Assembly: GCF_019931145.1 (NCBI RefSeq)
Contig: NZ_JAIOUV010000010.1
Span: 124,001 to 188,000 of the forward strand
Source of the DNA: Marinicella meishanensis
GTDB lineage: Bacteria; Pseudomonadota; Gammaproteobacteria; Xanthomonadales; Marinicellaceae
Direction: 5' to 3'
Length of the DNA: 64,000 nucleotides
In this document: positions 37,939-45,905 of the stretch, piece by piece
Position numbering within the stretch: the first letter of the stretch is position 1
Layout of the letters: each line of letters starts with the position of its first letter
Translations under genes and position numbers: made by a program
Notes under the pieces: generated by a model
What the model saw: the letters and a program-made list of their open reading frames with translations, nothing else
What the model was told of the DNA's origin: nothing
The model's database searches: none

Positions 37939-38946
37939 TCAACCATCTTCAAGCAATTGGCGCAGGTCAATGACCCCGGCATTGGCCCGTGAAATGTACG
38001 AGGCCATCACCAATGAATGGTTGGCGAAAAATCCAAAACCCGAGCCATTCAAGATCATCGGCGTCCAGATGGTGTCTTGAGCGGCTTCCAGTTCACGAAT
38101 GATTTGCCGCAATGAAACCAGGGCATTTTTCTTTTCCAGCACGTTTTTGAAATCCACTTCCACGGCTTTCATGAAATGAATCAATGCCCAAGTGGCGCCG
38201 CGGGCTTCATAAAAGTTGTCATCGATGGCAAACCAGGAGGTTTGCACCCGCAGCTCACTGGGTTTGTAGGTCGAGGTGGTGGCCACCTCATCACCACCGG
38301 TGTCGGTGTTAACCCGGTCTTGTCCGACGCTGGCACTGAGTTTTTGTGACATCGCACCCAAGCGTTTTTCCACCAAATTCAACCAAATCACCAAATTGTC
38401 GGTGCGCGCGTAAAACTGGGCTTCGGGATCACTGGTGTCGGCCAGACGGGTCAGATAACTGTGAAAGTACTCCTGGCCCTCGCGGTAGCGACCTTCGGTC
38501 TGCGGCCAAATCCATTTGTCATGGTCATTGTGAAATTTGGGATCGGCTTCCCTGAGATCGATGTCCTCCTCTGACTGACTCTGTGAGCGGCTGATGTCAT
38601 TGCGCATCACCCGGGCAAAGTCCCGGACCTGGACCAACACCCCGAATTCCCAACTGGGCATGTTGTCCATCAACACGAATGGCGGCAACACGTCGTTGGA
38701 CATGTAGCCACCGGGTTTATTCAACAACACATCGGTCACTTCCATGAAGGTGGCACCACTGACATAGCCGGTGACCATGGCATGGTTGTGCTCAGCGGCC
38801 CTGAGCTCGGCGTTCTGCTGCACATCAAAAAAGGCCGGTTCCTGGTCAAAGTACATGGCCATCAACAGCTGTAACATCAAAAATATCATCAGACCATACA
38901 GCCACCAGCGTTTTTTGTTGGACTTATTGGTATACCTGTGTTCCAT
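37939..38946 (-). CDS. DUF2333 family protein
   Basis: A 335-residue protein with one N-terminal transmembrane helix (about 14-31) and a long soluble part, probably periplasmic. Text typical of DUF2333 includes GYVSGATFMEVTDVLLNKPGGYMSND, WEFGVLVQVRDFARVMRN, and a C-terminal MILNGSGFGFFANHSLVMASYI. The function of the family is unknown. It is monocistronic, converging with the GT39 gene nine bases apart. Confidence 0.85.
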   Translation of the reverse strand: MEHRYTNKSNKKRWWLYGLMIFLMLQLLMAMYFDQEPAFFDVQQNAELRAAEHNHAMVTGYVSGATFMEVTDVLLNKPGGYMSNDVLPPFVLMDNMPSWEFGVLVQVRDFARVMRNDISRSQSQSEEDIDLREADPKFHNDHDKWIWPQTEGRYREGQEYFHSYLTRLADTSDPEAQFYARTDNLVIWLNLVEKRLGAMSQKLSASVGQDRVNTDTGGDEVATTSTYKPSELRVQTSWFAIDDNFYEARGATWALIHFMKAVEVDFKNVLEKKNALVSLRQIIRELEAAQDTIWTPMILNGSGFGFFANHSLVMASYISRANAGVIDLRQLLEDG

Positions 38947-39046
38947 CAGTAAACCTGTTATTTAAGATTAATGAGTATAGCCCATTCTGAATTTCAACAC
39001 ATGTGCTGAAAGTTCAACATGAATATTGAAGCATCCTGCCGCCCAC

Positions 39047-39089
39047 AAAAAAACCGCTTGCAGAATCCGATTGCCTCTGCATGCGGTTT
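39047..39089 (-). terminator. intrinsic terminator of the first pilin gene
   Basis: On the minus strand a 14-base stem with one mismatch (39089-39076 with 39064-39051) is followed by seven T (A-run 39047-39053 on the plus strand). It starts 26 bases after the pilin stop. Confidence 0.8.
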
Positions 39090-39114
39090 ACTCAATATGA
39101 GCCAGGCAGGCGTG

Positions 39115-39549
39115 TCAGGGCGTCCTGCAATCCACTGGTAAATACCTGTTTTGCAGGGATGAAGTACAGTCCCAACCCAAACTGCCTGGCACCCCCAGGA
39201 TCGGTGTCAAAGTCAAGGTTTGACCGGCCAGAACGACATCGTTGGCAAATGTGACTTCAATCTCACCATCGGTGACTGAGATTTGAGACACGTTGGCTCC
39301 AGTAACCAACGGCGCAGCAGGCAATCCATTGGTGCCACTGTTAACGCCAGATAAATCTCCAGTATTGACCCAAATCTCCGATATGGTCGATTTGATACTG
39401 GCAGACAAATTCAGTCCTTCACCTGCTTTCGCTCTGACGGTGTAATCTCGATAAGCAGGGATGGCGTATGACATCAGGATCGCGATGATCGCGATAACGA
39501 TCATCAGTTCAATCAAAGTAAACCCCTTGTTTTTTCTTATGCTTTTCAT
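39115..39549 (-). CDS. type IV pilin (copy 1)
   Basis: A 144-residue prepilin. The leader MKSIRKNKG is cut before FTLIEL by the prepilin peptidase. Glu5 of the mature protein and the hydrophobic helix follow ([21 protein letters not shown]). The C-terminal disulfide loop is defined by Cys in LGWDC and PVDC, and the protein ends in RTP. Residues 10-45 are identical to pilin copy 2; the rest diverges, as in variable major pilins. It is preceded on the same strand by a TfpX/TfpZ-type accessory gene and ends at a strong terminator. Confidence 0.95.
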   Translation of the reverse strand: MKSIRKNKGFTLIELMIVIAIIAILMSYAIPAYRDYTVRAKAGEGLNLSASIKSTISEIWVNTGDLSGVNSGTNGLPAAPLVTGANVSQISVTDGEIEVTFANDVVLAGQTLTLTPILGVPGSLGWDCTSSLQNRYLPVDCRTP

Positions 39550-39614
39550 AATTCAATTGTTCAAGATCAACTACTCTAAATATTCTGATGGGATTGTGAA
39601 ATAAAGTAAATAAA

Positions 39615-39749
39615 TCAGAATTTTTTTGCAGCATAAGTAATGAATGCATCAAATTTTTGATTCAATTGAAAGAATGAGTCACTTTGACTGACAATTTTTG
39701 TCCTTTCCAGGCTTTTAAATTTCTTCCTTAACTCAATGAAACGAGAGAG
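39615..39749 (-). pseudogene. possible 3' fragment of a lost coding sequence
   Basis: Between the pilin and tfpZ-type genes, an in-frame stretch of 44 codons without a start reads as a charged helix (RKKFKSLERTK...) and stops at 39617-39615. The repeat unit at 39747-39798 carries the same frame (RTKMVIQSDS) but interrupted by a TAA. This suggests duplicated debris of a gene, though it could be chance. Confidence 0.22.
39676..39727. repeat. 52-base direct repeat, copy 1
   Basis: Begins GAGTCACTTTGA; 44 of 52 bases match copy 2 at 39747-39798. It lies in the spacer between the pilin and the accessory gene. Confidence 0.85.
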
Positions 39750-39798
39750 TCACTTTGAATGACCATTTTTGTCCTTTTATGGCATTAAAATTTCTTGC
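39747..39798. repeat. 52-base direct repeat, copy 2
   Basis: Same orientation as copy 1, 19 bases away. Its right 22 bases contain the last seven codons and stop of the TfpX/TfpZ-type gene. Confidence 0.85.
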
Positions 39799-40469
39799 AT
39801 ATTTAATCCACTCCTATTAATTATCAATACGCCGAACAATTTGCCATAATTCAACTCATAAAAAATGTATTCATCACTTTCATCAAGCAAAGAATCGATG
39901 CGATTTTTAATTTCTGATGTTGAATTTTCAAAAGTCTTTTTAATTTCTGATGGTGATAAGAATTCCGAAAAACTGGATATTTGATTCCTGTCAAATGGAG
40001 TCACAAGATATAGATAATCTTTGGCGTCAGAAATGGGGGTCAAATCACCACCTTCGATCTTGCCGTAAATGGGTCTAAACCAATAGTTTTCCAACTTCAT
40101 TTCATCACTTAGTTCGGCATAATTAATGTCATTTTCTGAAATGACCTCTAAATAACCTGTTCTGTGAATGACCAAGCTGGGCTTACCCAAATAAACACTG
40201 TGAGCACCATAAATGAATGCCATAATTTGAAACAGAACAATCATCATCAAATCGAATTTTAAATTTTTCTTGCCTTCTTTGTAGATAATAAAAGTCAGCA
40301 ATGGCCCCAATATCACATCAACAATCAGCAACAGTTTCAATGGTTCGATCACACCAGAAATCTTAAAAAAAACTTGCTGATACCAAATGAAGTAAGCAAA
40401 CAAAAAAAACGTGGTGATGAACAGCGCACTTAAAAGGAAATGTGTCAATGATGCTTTAATTTTACTCAA
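39777..40469 (-). CDS. type IV pilin accessory protein, TfpX/TfpZ family
   Basis: A 230-residue protein with about three transmembrane helices in the first 105 residues (around 10-30, 43-62, 75-90) and a periplasmic C-terminal half. The pattern YFIWYQQVFFKISG, then LLLIVDVILGPLLTFIIY matches the TfpX/TfpZ family, which in Pseudomonas aeruginosa and xanthomonads is encoded beside pilA and supports assembly of the cognate pilin. Here it is upstream of the pilin on the same strand, about 230 bases away, whereas in P. aeruginosa it follows pilA. Base composition is AT-rich. Confidence 0.85.
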   Translation of the reverse strand: MSKIKASLTHFLLSALFITTFFLFAYFIWYQQVFFKISGVIEPLKLLLIVDVILGPLLTFIIYKEGKKNLKFDLMMIVLFQIMAFIYGAHSVYLGKPSLVIHRTGYLEVISENDINYAELSDEMKLENYWFRPIYGKIEGGDLTPISDAKDYLYLVTPFDRNQISSFSEFLSPSEIKKTFENSTSEIKNRIDSLLDESDEYIFYELNYGKLFGVLIINRSGLNMQEILMP

Positions 40470-40701
40470 AAGTATTCCCTCAAAATTTCAACACCATGAT
40501 TTTAAAAAATTAACCAATACATTTCAATTCACTGGATAAGCATCGAATTGTGACCAGGGCCGGTAAACACCCAATAAATGATGTTAACAAGACTTAATAA
40601 TAAATGAAGTCAATAAGCAGAGCAATCACACAAAAAAATGATTTCATTTTGGCTTATAAAATCTTTGCTACAATAGATGGCACATTTAATTCTGAATAAT
40701 A

Positions 40702-42342
40702 ATGAAGAAAACACAGAGACTGCTTTTCACTGTCGCATATGCATTAATTATTGTCTTCATTATTATCATATCCACTGTCCCTCCCGTCAGCAGAGACGCC
40801 CAAACTCACCACTTAGCCCTCCCCAAAATTTGGCTGTCTGAAGGTGTTTTAAGCGTGGTTCCAGAAATGGAGTTTTCTTATTACCCACAATTAATTGATT
40901 TGCTGTACATACTGCCTGTGGCGATGAATTATGACATTGCAGCAAAGTACATTCACTTTTCTTTTGCACTGGGCACTGCTTTATTGATTTTTTTATTCAT
41001 CCGCAGGTTTATTGGTGGCTTCTGGGGGCTCATGGGTGGGGCCATGTTTTTAACATTGCCCATTATTTTGAAGTTATCGGTAACGGTCTATGTGGATTTG
41101 GGGCTGTTGTTCTTCTTTACAGCTTCGTTGTTTGCTGTATTAATTTGGCTGGAAAACCCAGACAAGTTACGTTGGTTAATGATTGCCGGAATCAGCAGTG
41201 GTCTGGCACTGTCCACAAAATACAACGCCATACTTGCGGTGGTCATTCTCACGCTATTGTTGGGGTATTTTTATTTTAAAATTCATAAAAATAAAGAAAA
41301 TTCTCAGATCAAATTTTTTAAACATATTTCACTCTTTTCAATCATTGCAATCTTGATCTTTTCCCCTTGGGCCATCCGCAACGTCAAGCTCACAGGAAAC
41401 CCCATTTATCCATTACATGATTCATTCTTTTCACAATTGACTGATAACAGCCATGCAAAACAAGAGACATTGAATACACAACAAGAGGAAAAACTTAAAC
41501 CCCTCACATTGCGGCGGGTCATGTATCAAGAAAGCCCATTGTATACATTGGCGCTGCCTCTCAGGGTATTTTTCGAAGGCGAAGACAACAAGCCTCAATA
41601 CTTTGATGGCAAATTAAATCCAATGCTGCTGCTGTTTGCTTTGCTGCTATTCATTAAGACGAAAAACAGCGATGATTGGCGTTATCAGTTTCTCACTGGC
41701 TTTGTGGTGATTACCTTGCTGTATACCATGTTTGTTACAGACATGAGAATCAGGTACATCATCACCATTGTCACTCCCATGATTGTATTGTCAGTTTTTG
41801 GCTTACATCGATTTAGCCAATGGTTAAAACGCCTCTCAACACCATTGGCTGTCAAAAGTGTTACCACCATGTTGCTCACAACCTATTTCGCCTTCAATCT
41901 GGTATACGCCAAAAACTTGTATCATGAAATCGACCCCTTACCCTACTTGACCGGAGAGGTCAGCAGGGAAGCATACATTTCAAATAAGTTACCCTATTAC
42001 TCATTGAATCAACTGGCGAATCAAGTTGTGCCAGAAAATGGCAAACTATTGGGCATATATACCGGCTTCAGACGTTACTATCTGGATATACCACACACCC
42101 TGGAAAGTGAACTTCTCATCAAGCTGGCTCAAAAAACCGCCAATGCAAGTGAACTTGCCTCAGCACTTTCTCAAAAAAGAATTTCACACATGTTGATCAG
42201 AATGGACTTATTGAACAACAGGTTACTGCAAGAAAATTCTGACGTCAGAGCTCGGATTGGCCAGTTTTTTGAACATCACATGAAGCCCCTGGCTGCAAAA
42301 GATCAATTTGCACTTTATGAAATCAACAAATTGCTTCCTTAA
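40702..42342 (+). CDS. membrane glycosyltransferase, GT-C/GT39-like
   Basis: A 546-residue integral membrane protein with about 11 helices and a short soluble C-terminus. The catalytic-type acidic residue in the first external loop is in SRDAQTHH (Asp32), and the HHLALPKIWL segment resembles GT39-related enzymes that recognise polyprenyl-phosphate sugars. It is markedly AT-rich and lies next to pilin accessory genes, so it may glycosylate pilin or build the donor glycan; this is inferred from context only. A TACAAT box at 40669-40674 could be its -10 element. Confidence 0.75.
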   Translation: MKKTQRLLFTVAYALIIVFIIIISTVPPVSRDAQTHHLALPKIWLSEGVLSVVPEMEFSYYPQLIDLLYILPVAMNYDIAAKYIHFSFALGTALLIFLFIRRFIGGFWGLMGGAMFLTLPIILKLSVTVYVDLGLLFFFTASLFAVLIWLENPDKLRWLMIAGISSGLALSTKYNAILAVVILTLLLGYFYFKIHKNKENSQIKFFKHISLFSIIAILIFSPWAIRNVKLTGNPIYPLHDSFFSQLTDNSHAKQETLNTQQEEKLKPLTLRRVMYQESPLYTLALPLRVFFEGEDNKPQYFDGKLNPMLLLFALLLFIKTKNSDDWRYQFLTGFVVITLLYTMFVTDMRIRYIITIVTPMIVLSVFGLHRFSQWLKRLSTPLAVKSVTTMLLTTYFAFNLVYAKNLYHEIDPLPYLTGEVSREAYISNKLPYYSLNQLANQVVPENGKLLGIYTGFRRYYLDIPHTLESELLIKLAQKTANASELASALSQKRISHMLIRMDLLNNRLLQENSDVRARIGQFFEHHMKPLAAKDQFALYEINKLLP

Positions 42343-42695
42343 AAAATTAGGGCCTGTTAGCATTCAATAAATTGAGTCTGTTTAGACTGAAAATACCTCA
42401 ATCAAGGCGCGAAGAGCGCCATTTGGTCATTCCAATTAATTGATGAGATTCGCAGGCGTGTGGGATGAACAGCCAAAACCCGAAGGGCTGGGCCGTTTTT
42501 CTTATCCACCTGCGTTATCAGTCATTCATGTGGACTGACCACACATCATGACTTCTGCCTTGTTGGATAAGAATAATGGCTCCAGCAGACACCATTTATT
42601 CAGTGTTATCAGGCCCAAGAACTTAACAGTTGGGTGAAATTCAACTCGCAGTTCTGAACAACCGCATTGGCCAGAATCCAAAACCTAAGTCAAAA
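42343..42695. other. 353-base gene-free spacer with several inverted repeats
   Basis: No coding sequence was found. The segment is unusually structured: a GGCGC/GCGCC hairpin, an AAAAC...GTTTT stem enclosing CCCGAAGGG, and a perfect 10-base inverted repeat TTCTTATCCA (42499-42508) and TGGATAAGAA (42564-42573) around a TGTGG/CCACA hairpin. I have the impression of similar elements repeated in other gammaproteobacterial genomes, sometimes near transposases. It may be a remnant of a mobile element or a structured RNA. Confidence 0.35.
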
Positions 42696-43310
42696 TTACT
42701 CGGCCACCACCGGCAGTTGATCTATGACAGTCACGGATTTAATGACTATGTTATTGATGGGGACGTCTTGACTGAAAGGCATTTTGCCCACTGTATTGGT
42801 GTGTCTGATTTTATCAATCACATCCATGCCTTGAACAACTTGGCCAAACACAGCATACCCCCATGATTTGTTGGTTTGTTTACCGGTGTGGTTTAATTTG
42901 GGGTTATCTTGGACATTGATGAAAAATTGTGCAGTGGCTGAATGTGGGTCAGGCAACCTGGCCATGGCAATGGTGCCTTTAAGGTTTTTTAAACCATTAT
43001 TGGCTTCATTTTTAATGGGCGGTTTGGTGGGTTTTTCTACCAAAGATTCGGTGTATCCACCTCCTTGAATCACGTAATCACTGATGACACGATGAAAAAC
43101 AGTGCCATTGTAAAACCCTTCATTGGCATAGGCCAAAAAGTTAGTCACCGACAAAGGTGCTTTGTCATCATATAACTCCAAATAAACGCTTCCTTTGGAA
43201 GTCTCCATTTTAATCAAGGTGTTTTCAACGGTGTCTGCTAAAGCAAAAAAATAAAATGTAATGACAAATGCCACTAAAATAAAAAATTGGACAATGACTG
43301 ATTTATTCAT
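42696..43310 (-). CDS. periplasmic peptidyl-prolyl cis-trans isomerase, cyclophilin type
   Basis: A 204-residue cyclophilin with an N-terminal hydrophobic segment (about 7-25) that acts as a signal peptide or anchor, so it works in the periplasm. Catalytic and substrate-site text is seen in FHRVISDYVIQGGGY (catalytic Arg), ATAQFFINVQDN and WGYAVFGQVVQGMDVID. It resembles PpiA. It is transcribed alone, between glycosyltransferase genes; a role in folding of pilin-locus proteins is possible but not shown. Confidence 0.9.
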   Translation of the reverse strand: MNKSVIVQFFILVAFVITFYFFALADTVENTLIKMETSKGSVYLELYDDKAPLSVTNFLAYANEGFYNGTVFHRVISDYVIQGGGYTESLVEKPTKPPIKNEANNGLKNLKGTIAMARLPDPHSATAQFFINVQDNPKLNHTGKQTNKSWGYAVFGQVVQGMDVIDKIRHTNTVGKMPFSQDVPINNIVIKSVTVIDQLPVVAE

Positions 43311-43574
43311 GCTTATCTCTTGTCAGGTTTTGGTTTTAAGTGTGTATCATAATTGAAGTCAGCGCAAATCATGACCCATTTGAGCTGTCTACATTGTACT
43401 CAGACTGTGACCCAATTCTGTCATAAAATGGTTCTGACAATTAACCGGCGAATTCCAGTGGGTTTAAACCCGACATAATGGACACATCTGAAAAGGTTAT
43501 TATTAACTATTTTCTGTATGCACCGTGGGATAAGCCTTTTAAAATACAGACAGCTGATAAATGTGACCAATTAA

Positions 43575-44189
43575 ATGCCTGAGAATATGAAGCACCCTCA
43601 TCACGAGAAGTATGACTCAAAAAACCCCATTGCCCAGAAAATGCTCAATGGCTTTATGGGTTGCATAAGCCATCTGTTGGGACAAATTCCAACAGAAATT
43701 AAGACAATCACAGAATGTGGTTGTGGACAAGGTCATGTCAACAGACATTTAGAAAGTCTTTTTCCTCAGGCCAAAGTCAAAGGTTTAGACATCAATGAAT
43801 CCGATTTAACAATTGCAAACAGTCAAGTATTAAGCCAAGACACTCAATTGTACTGCAAAAGCATTTATGACATTGACGCACATGAAAAAGCAGATTTGGT
43901 GGTGTGTTGTGAGGTGCTTGAGCATTTAGAAAACCCTCATTTGGCTTTACAAAAGATGGCGGAATTAAAGGCTGAATACTACCTATTCAGTGTGCCCAGA
44001 GAACCCATCTGGAGGATGCTTAACTTCATGCGTGGTAAATACATGAAAGATTGGGGTAACACGCCTGATCATCGCAATCATTGGAGCACCCGTGGCTTTA
44101 TCAAATTTGTTAATCAAGAACTGGACGTTGTCAAGGCCAGAAAGCCCCTGCCTTGGACCATGATTTTAGCCAAACCAAATTCAGAATGA
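43575..44189 (+). CDS. class I SAM-dependent methyltransferase
   Basis: A 204-residue cytoplasmic methyltransferase. The SAM-binding motif I is TECGCGQGHVNRHL, motif II has GLDINESDL, and the post-motif reads DLVVCCEVLEHLENP. The C-terminal part is short (FSVPREPIWRMLNFMRG, then DHRNHW), similar to methyltransferases in surface-glycan loci. It overlaps the membrane-protein gene downstream by four bases (ATGA), so the two are coupled. It may methylate a sugar or lipid intermediate; the substrate is unknown. Confidence 0.82.
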   Translation: MPENMKHPHHEKYDSKNPIAQKMLNGFMGCISHLLGQIPTEIKTITECGCGQGHVNRHLESLFPQAKVKGLDINESDLTIANSQVLSQDTQLYCKSIYDIDAHEKADLVVCCEVLEHLENPHLALQKMAELKAEYYLFSVPREPIWRMLNFMRGKYMKDWGNTPDHRNHWSTRGFIKFVNQELDVVKARKPLPWTMILAKPNSE

Positions 44190-45085
44190 AGCCAAAGTCC
44201 TGGAAAAAATGGCTCCTCACAATCATTAAAATCAGCTTGTTCCTTTTGGCTTGTTATTTTATCTATGAAATCATTGAGAAAAATTTAACCGCTTTAAAGT
44301 CGATTGAAATTAAGAACAACGCCTTTTTTGTCGGGATACTTTTGGCATCAATCTTGTTCTATGTGGCTCTGATGATGGTTTTGGTTTTTGCCTGGGTGGT
44401 CTTATTGGGTTTTCAAGAACCCCAGCGCTCTGCCAAGGTTTATTTCAAAAGCCAGATAATGAAATACCTCCCCGGTAATGTGTTTCACTTCGCTTACCGC
44501 CACCATCAAACCAAAAGTGCCAACATCAGTCACAAACAACTCGGCATGACAACGGCCTATGAATCCATTGTTTTGGTGATATCGGCATTACTTATCAGTC
44601 ATTTGTTGTTTCTTTGGCCAGAACAAATCACCTGGCTGACAAACCACCTACCCATTCCTATTTGGGCATTGTTATTGATTGAGGTTGTTGGCTGTATGCT
44701 TTTGCTGAAAATGCTGCCAGGCTTTGGTTTTTTAACCACTTTGTTCAGCTATTTCGTTTATTTTGCTGGCATGGGTTTAATCAATTACTTACTTATTTCC
44801 GCATTGGGCTTTGAATCACAACCCTATTTGTTTATCACGGCTTGTTTTGCGTTGGCTTGGCTGGCTGGTTACCTCATTCCTGGTGCACCAGGCGGAACCG
44901 GAATCAGGGAAATTGTTTTTATCATGTTATGCGCACCCAAAATGGCCGAGTATGAAGCACTGTTGATCATTGCATTGACTCGACTCATTTCAATTGTGGC
45001 CGAATCCTTGATCTACTTTATGGCTTCAAAGCTCAGTCAGCCTTATCGTCACTTCTCGACCTGGTCTGGTAAAACAATGCCGTAA
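44186..45085 (+). CDS. LPG-synthase-TM/AglD-like (flippase-like) membrane protein
   Basis: A 299-residue membrane protein with eight or so helices. The family pattern is visible in YFKSQIMKYLPGNVFHFAYRH early and GYLIPGAPGGTGIREIVFI late, typical of the lysylphosphatidylglycerol-synthase transmembrane/UPF0104 group. In glycan loci these proteins are often proposed to flip or handle polyprenyl-linked sugars. It is coupled to the methyltransferase gene. Its 3' end overlaps the convergent GT2 gene by 53 bases, an unusually long antisense overlap. Confidence 0.8.
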   Translation: MKPKSWKKWLLTIIKISLFLLACYFIYEIIEKNLTALKSIEIKNNAFFVGILLASILFYVALMMVLVFAWVVLLGFQEPQRSAKVYFKSQIMKYLPGNVFHFAYRHHQTKSANISHKQLGMTTAYESIVLVISALLISHLLFLWPEQITWLTNHLPIPIWALLLIEVVGCMLLLKMLPGFGFLTTLFSYFVYFAGMGLINYLLISALGFESQPYLFITACFALAWLAGYLIPGAPGGTGIREIVFIMLCAPKMAEYEALLIIALTRLISIVAESLIYFMASKLSQPYRHFSTWSGKTMP

Positions 45086-45905
45086 TCTGTTCAGAAATCA
45101 AACCCAACAAGAAAATCAAAATGGAAGTGCTGAACAACAAGACCCCCATGTTGGTGAATCTTCCATCTGAAAAAAATGTATAAATGTAATAGATAAGACC
45201 CGTCAAGAAAAACACCAAGCTCGAGGGGAAAAACAGCTTCATCGGTGAATATAGAGTCCCAATCTTAAAGATTATCAGAAAAAATCGCATGCCATCTTTG
45301 ACCAAATTAATGTGACTTTTCCCGATCCGTTCAGGTGCTATTATCGGCTCATATGCCACACCATAGCCAGCACGGAAAAAAGCCATGGTGATGGTGGTTG
45401 GATAAGAAAAACCATTCGGCAAGAGATATAAAAATTGCTTGAATTTTTCAGCATTCACCACCCGAAAACCCGAAGTCAAATCAACAATTTTTTGCCCAGT
45501 CATGTAACTGGCAACTCGATTATAGAGGCCGTTCCCCAAGTGCCTTGCCTTCGATGCTTGGGATTCACTGCCACGGGCGCCAACCACCATATCGTATCCC
45601 TCGTTAAAGCGATTTAACAGTTGTTCAATGTCTTGCGGGCGATGCTGTCCATCGGCATCCATAAAGATAAAAGTATCACCTTTGGCTGCACGCGCACCTG
45701 ATTTTATTGCTGCACCATTGCCCCGACTGTATGGGTGATTAACGACAGTTACATCGCACTCCTCACAAATTTTCTGTGTGTCATCTGTTGAGCCATCGTT
45801 CACAACCACAATTTCAGCACTGGCATACTGCTGTTGTATTTCAGGTAACAGAATCGCCAGAGATTTGGCCTCATTCTTGGCTGGGATTATGATTGATATC
45901 TTCAT
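45033..45905 (-). CDS. glycosyltransferase family 2, polyprenyl-phosphate sugar synthase-like
   Basis: A 290-residue protein. The cytoplasmic GT-A domain (1 to about 220) has IIIPAKNEAKSL, VVNDGSTDDT, the metal-binding DADG (83-86) and LTSGFRVVN, the layout of dolichol-phosphate-mannose synthases. Two C-terminal transmembrane helices (about 228-250 and 258-280) anchor it. It probably loads a sugar onto undecaprenyl phosphate. The start overlaps the end of the TMTC-like gene by 35 bases, so both are expressed together behind pilin copy 2. It could supply the donor for that enzyme. Confidence 0.85.
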   Translation of the reverse strand: MKISIIIPAKNEAKSLAILLPEIQQQYASAEIVVVNDGSTDDTQKICEECDVTVVNHPYSRGNGAAIKSGARAAKGDTFIFMDADGQHRPQDIEQLLNRFNEGYDMVVGARGSESQASKARHLGNGLYNRVASYMTGQKIVDLTSGFRVVNAEKFKQFLYLLPNGFSYPTTITMAFFRAGYGVAYEPIIAPERIGKSHINLVKDGMRFFLIIFKIGTLYSPMKLFFPSSLVFFLTGLIYYIYTFFSDGRFTNMGVLLFSTSILIFLLGLISEQITALFYQTRSRSDDKAD

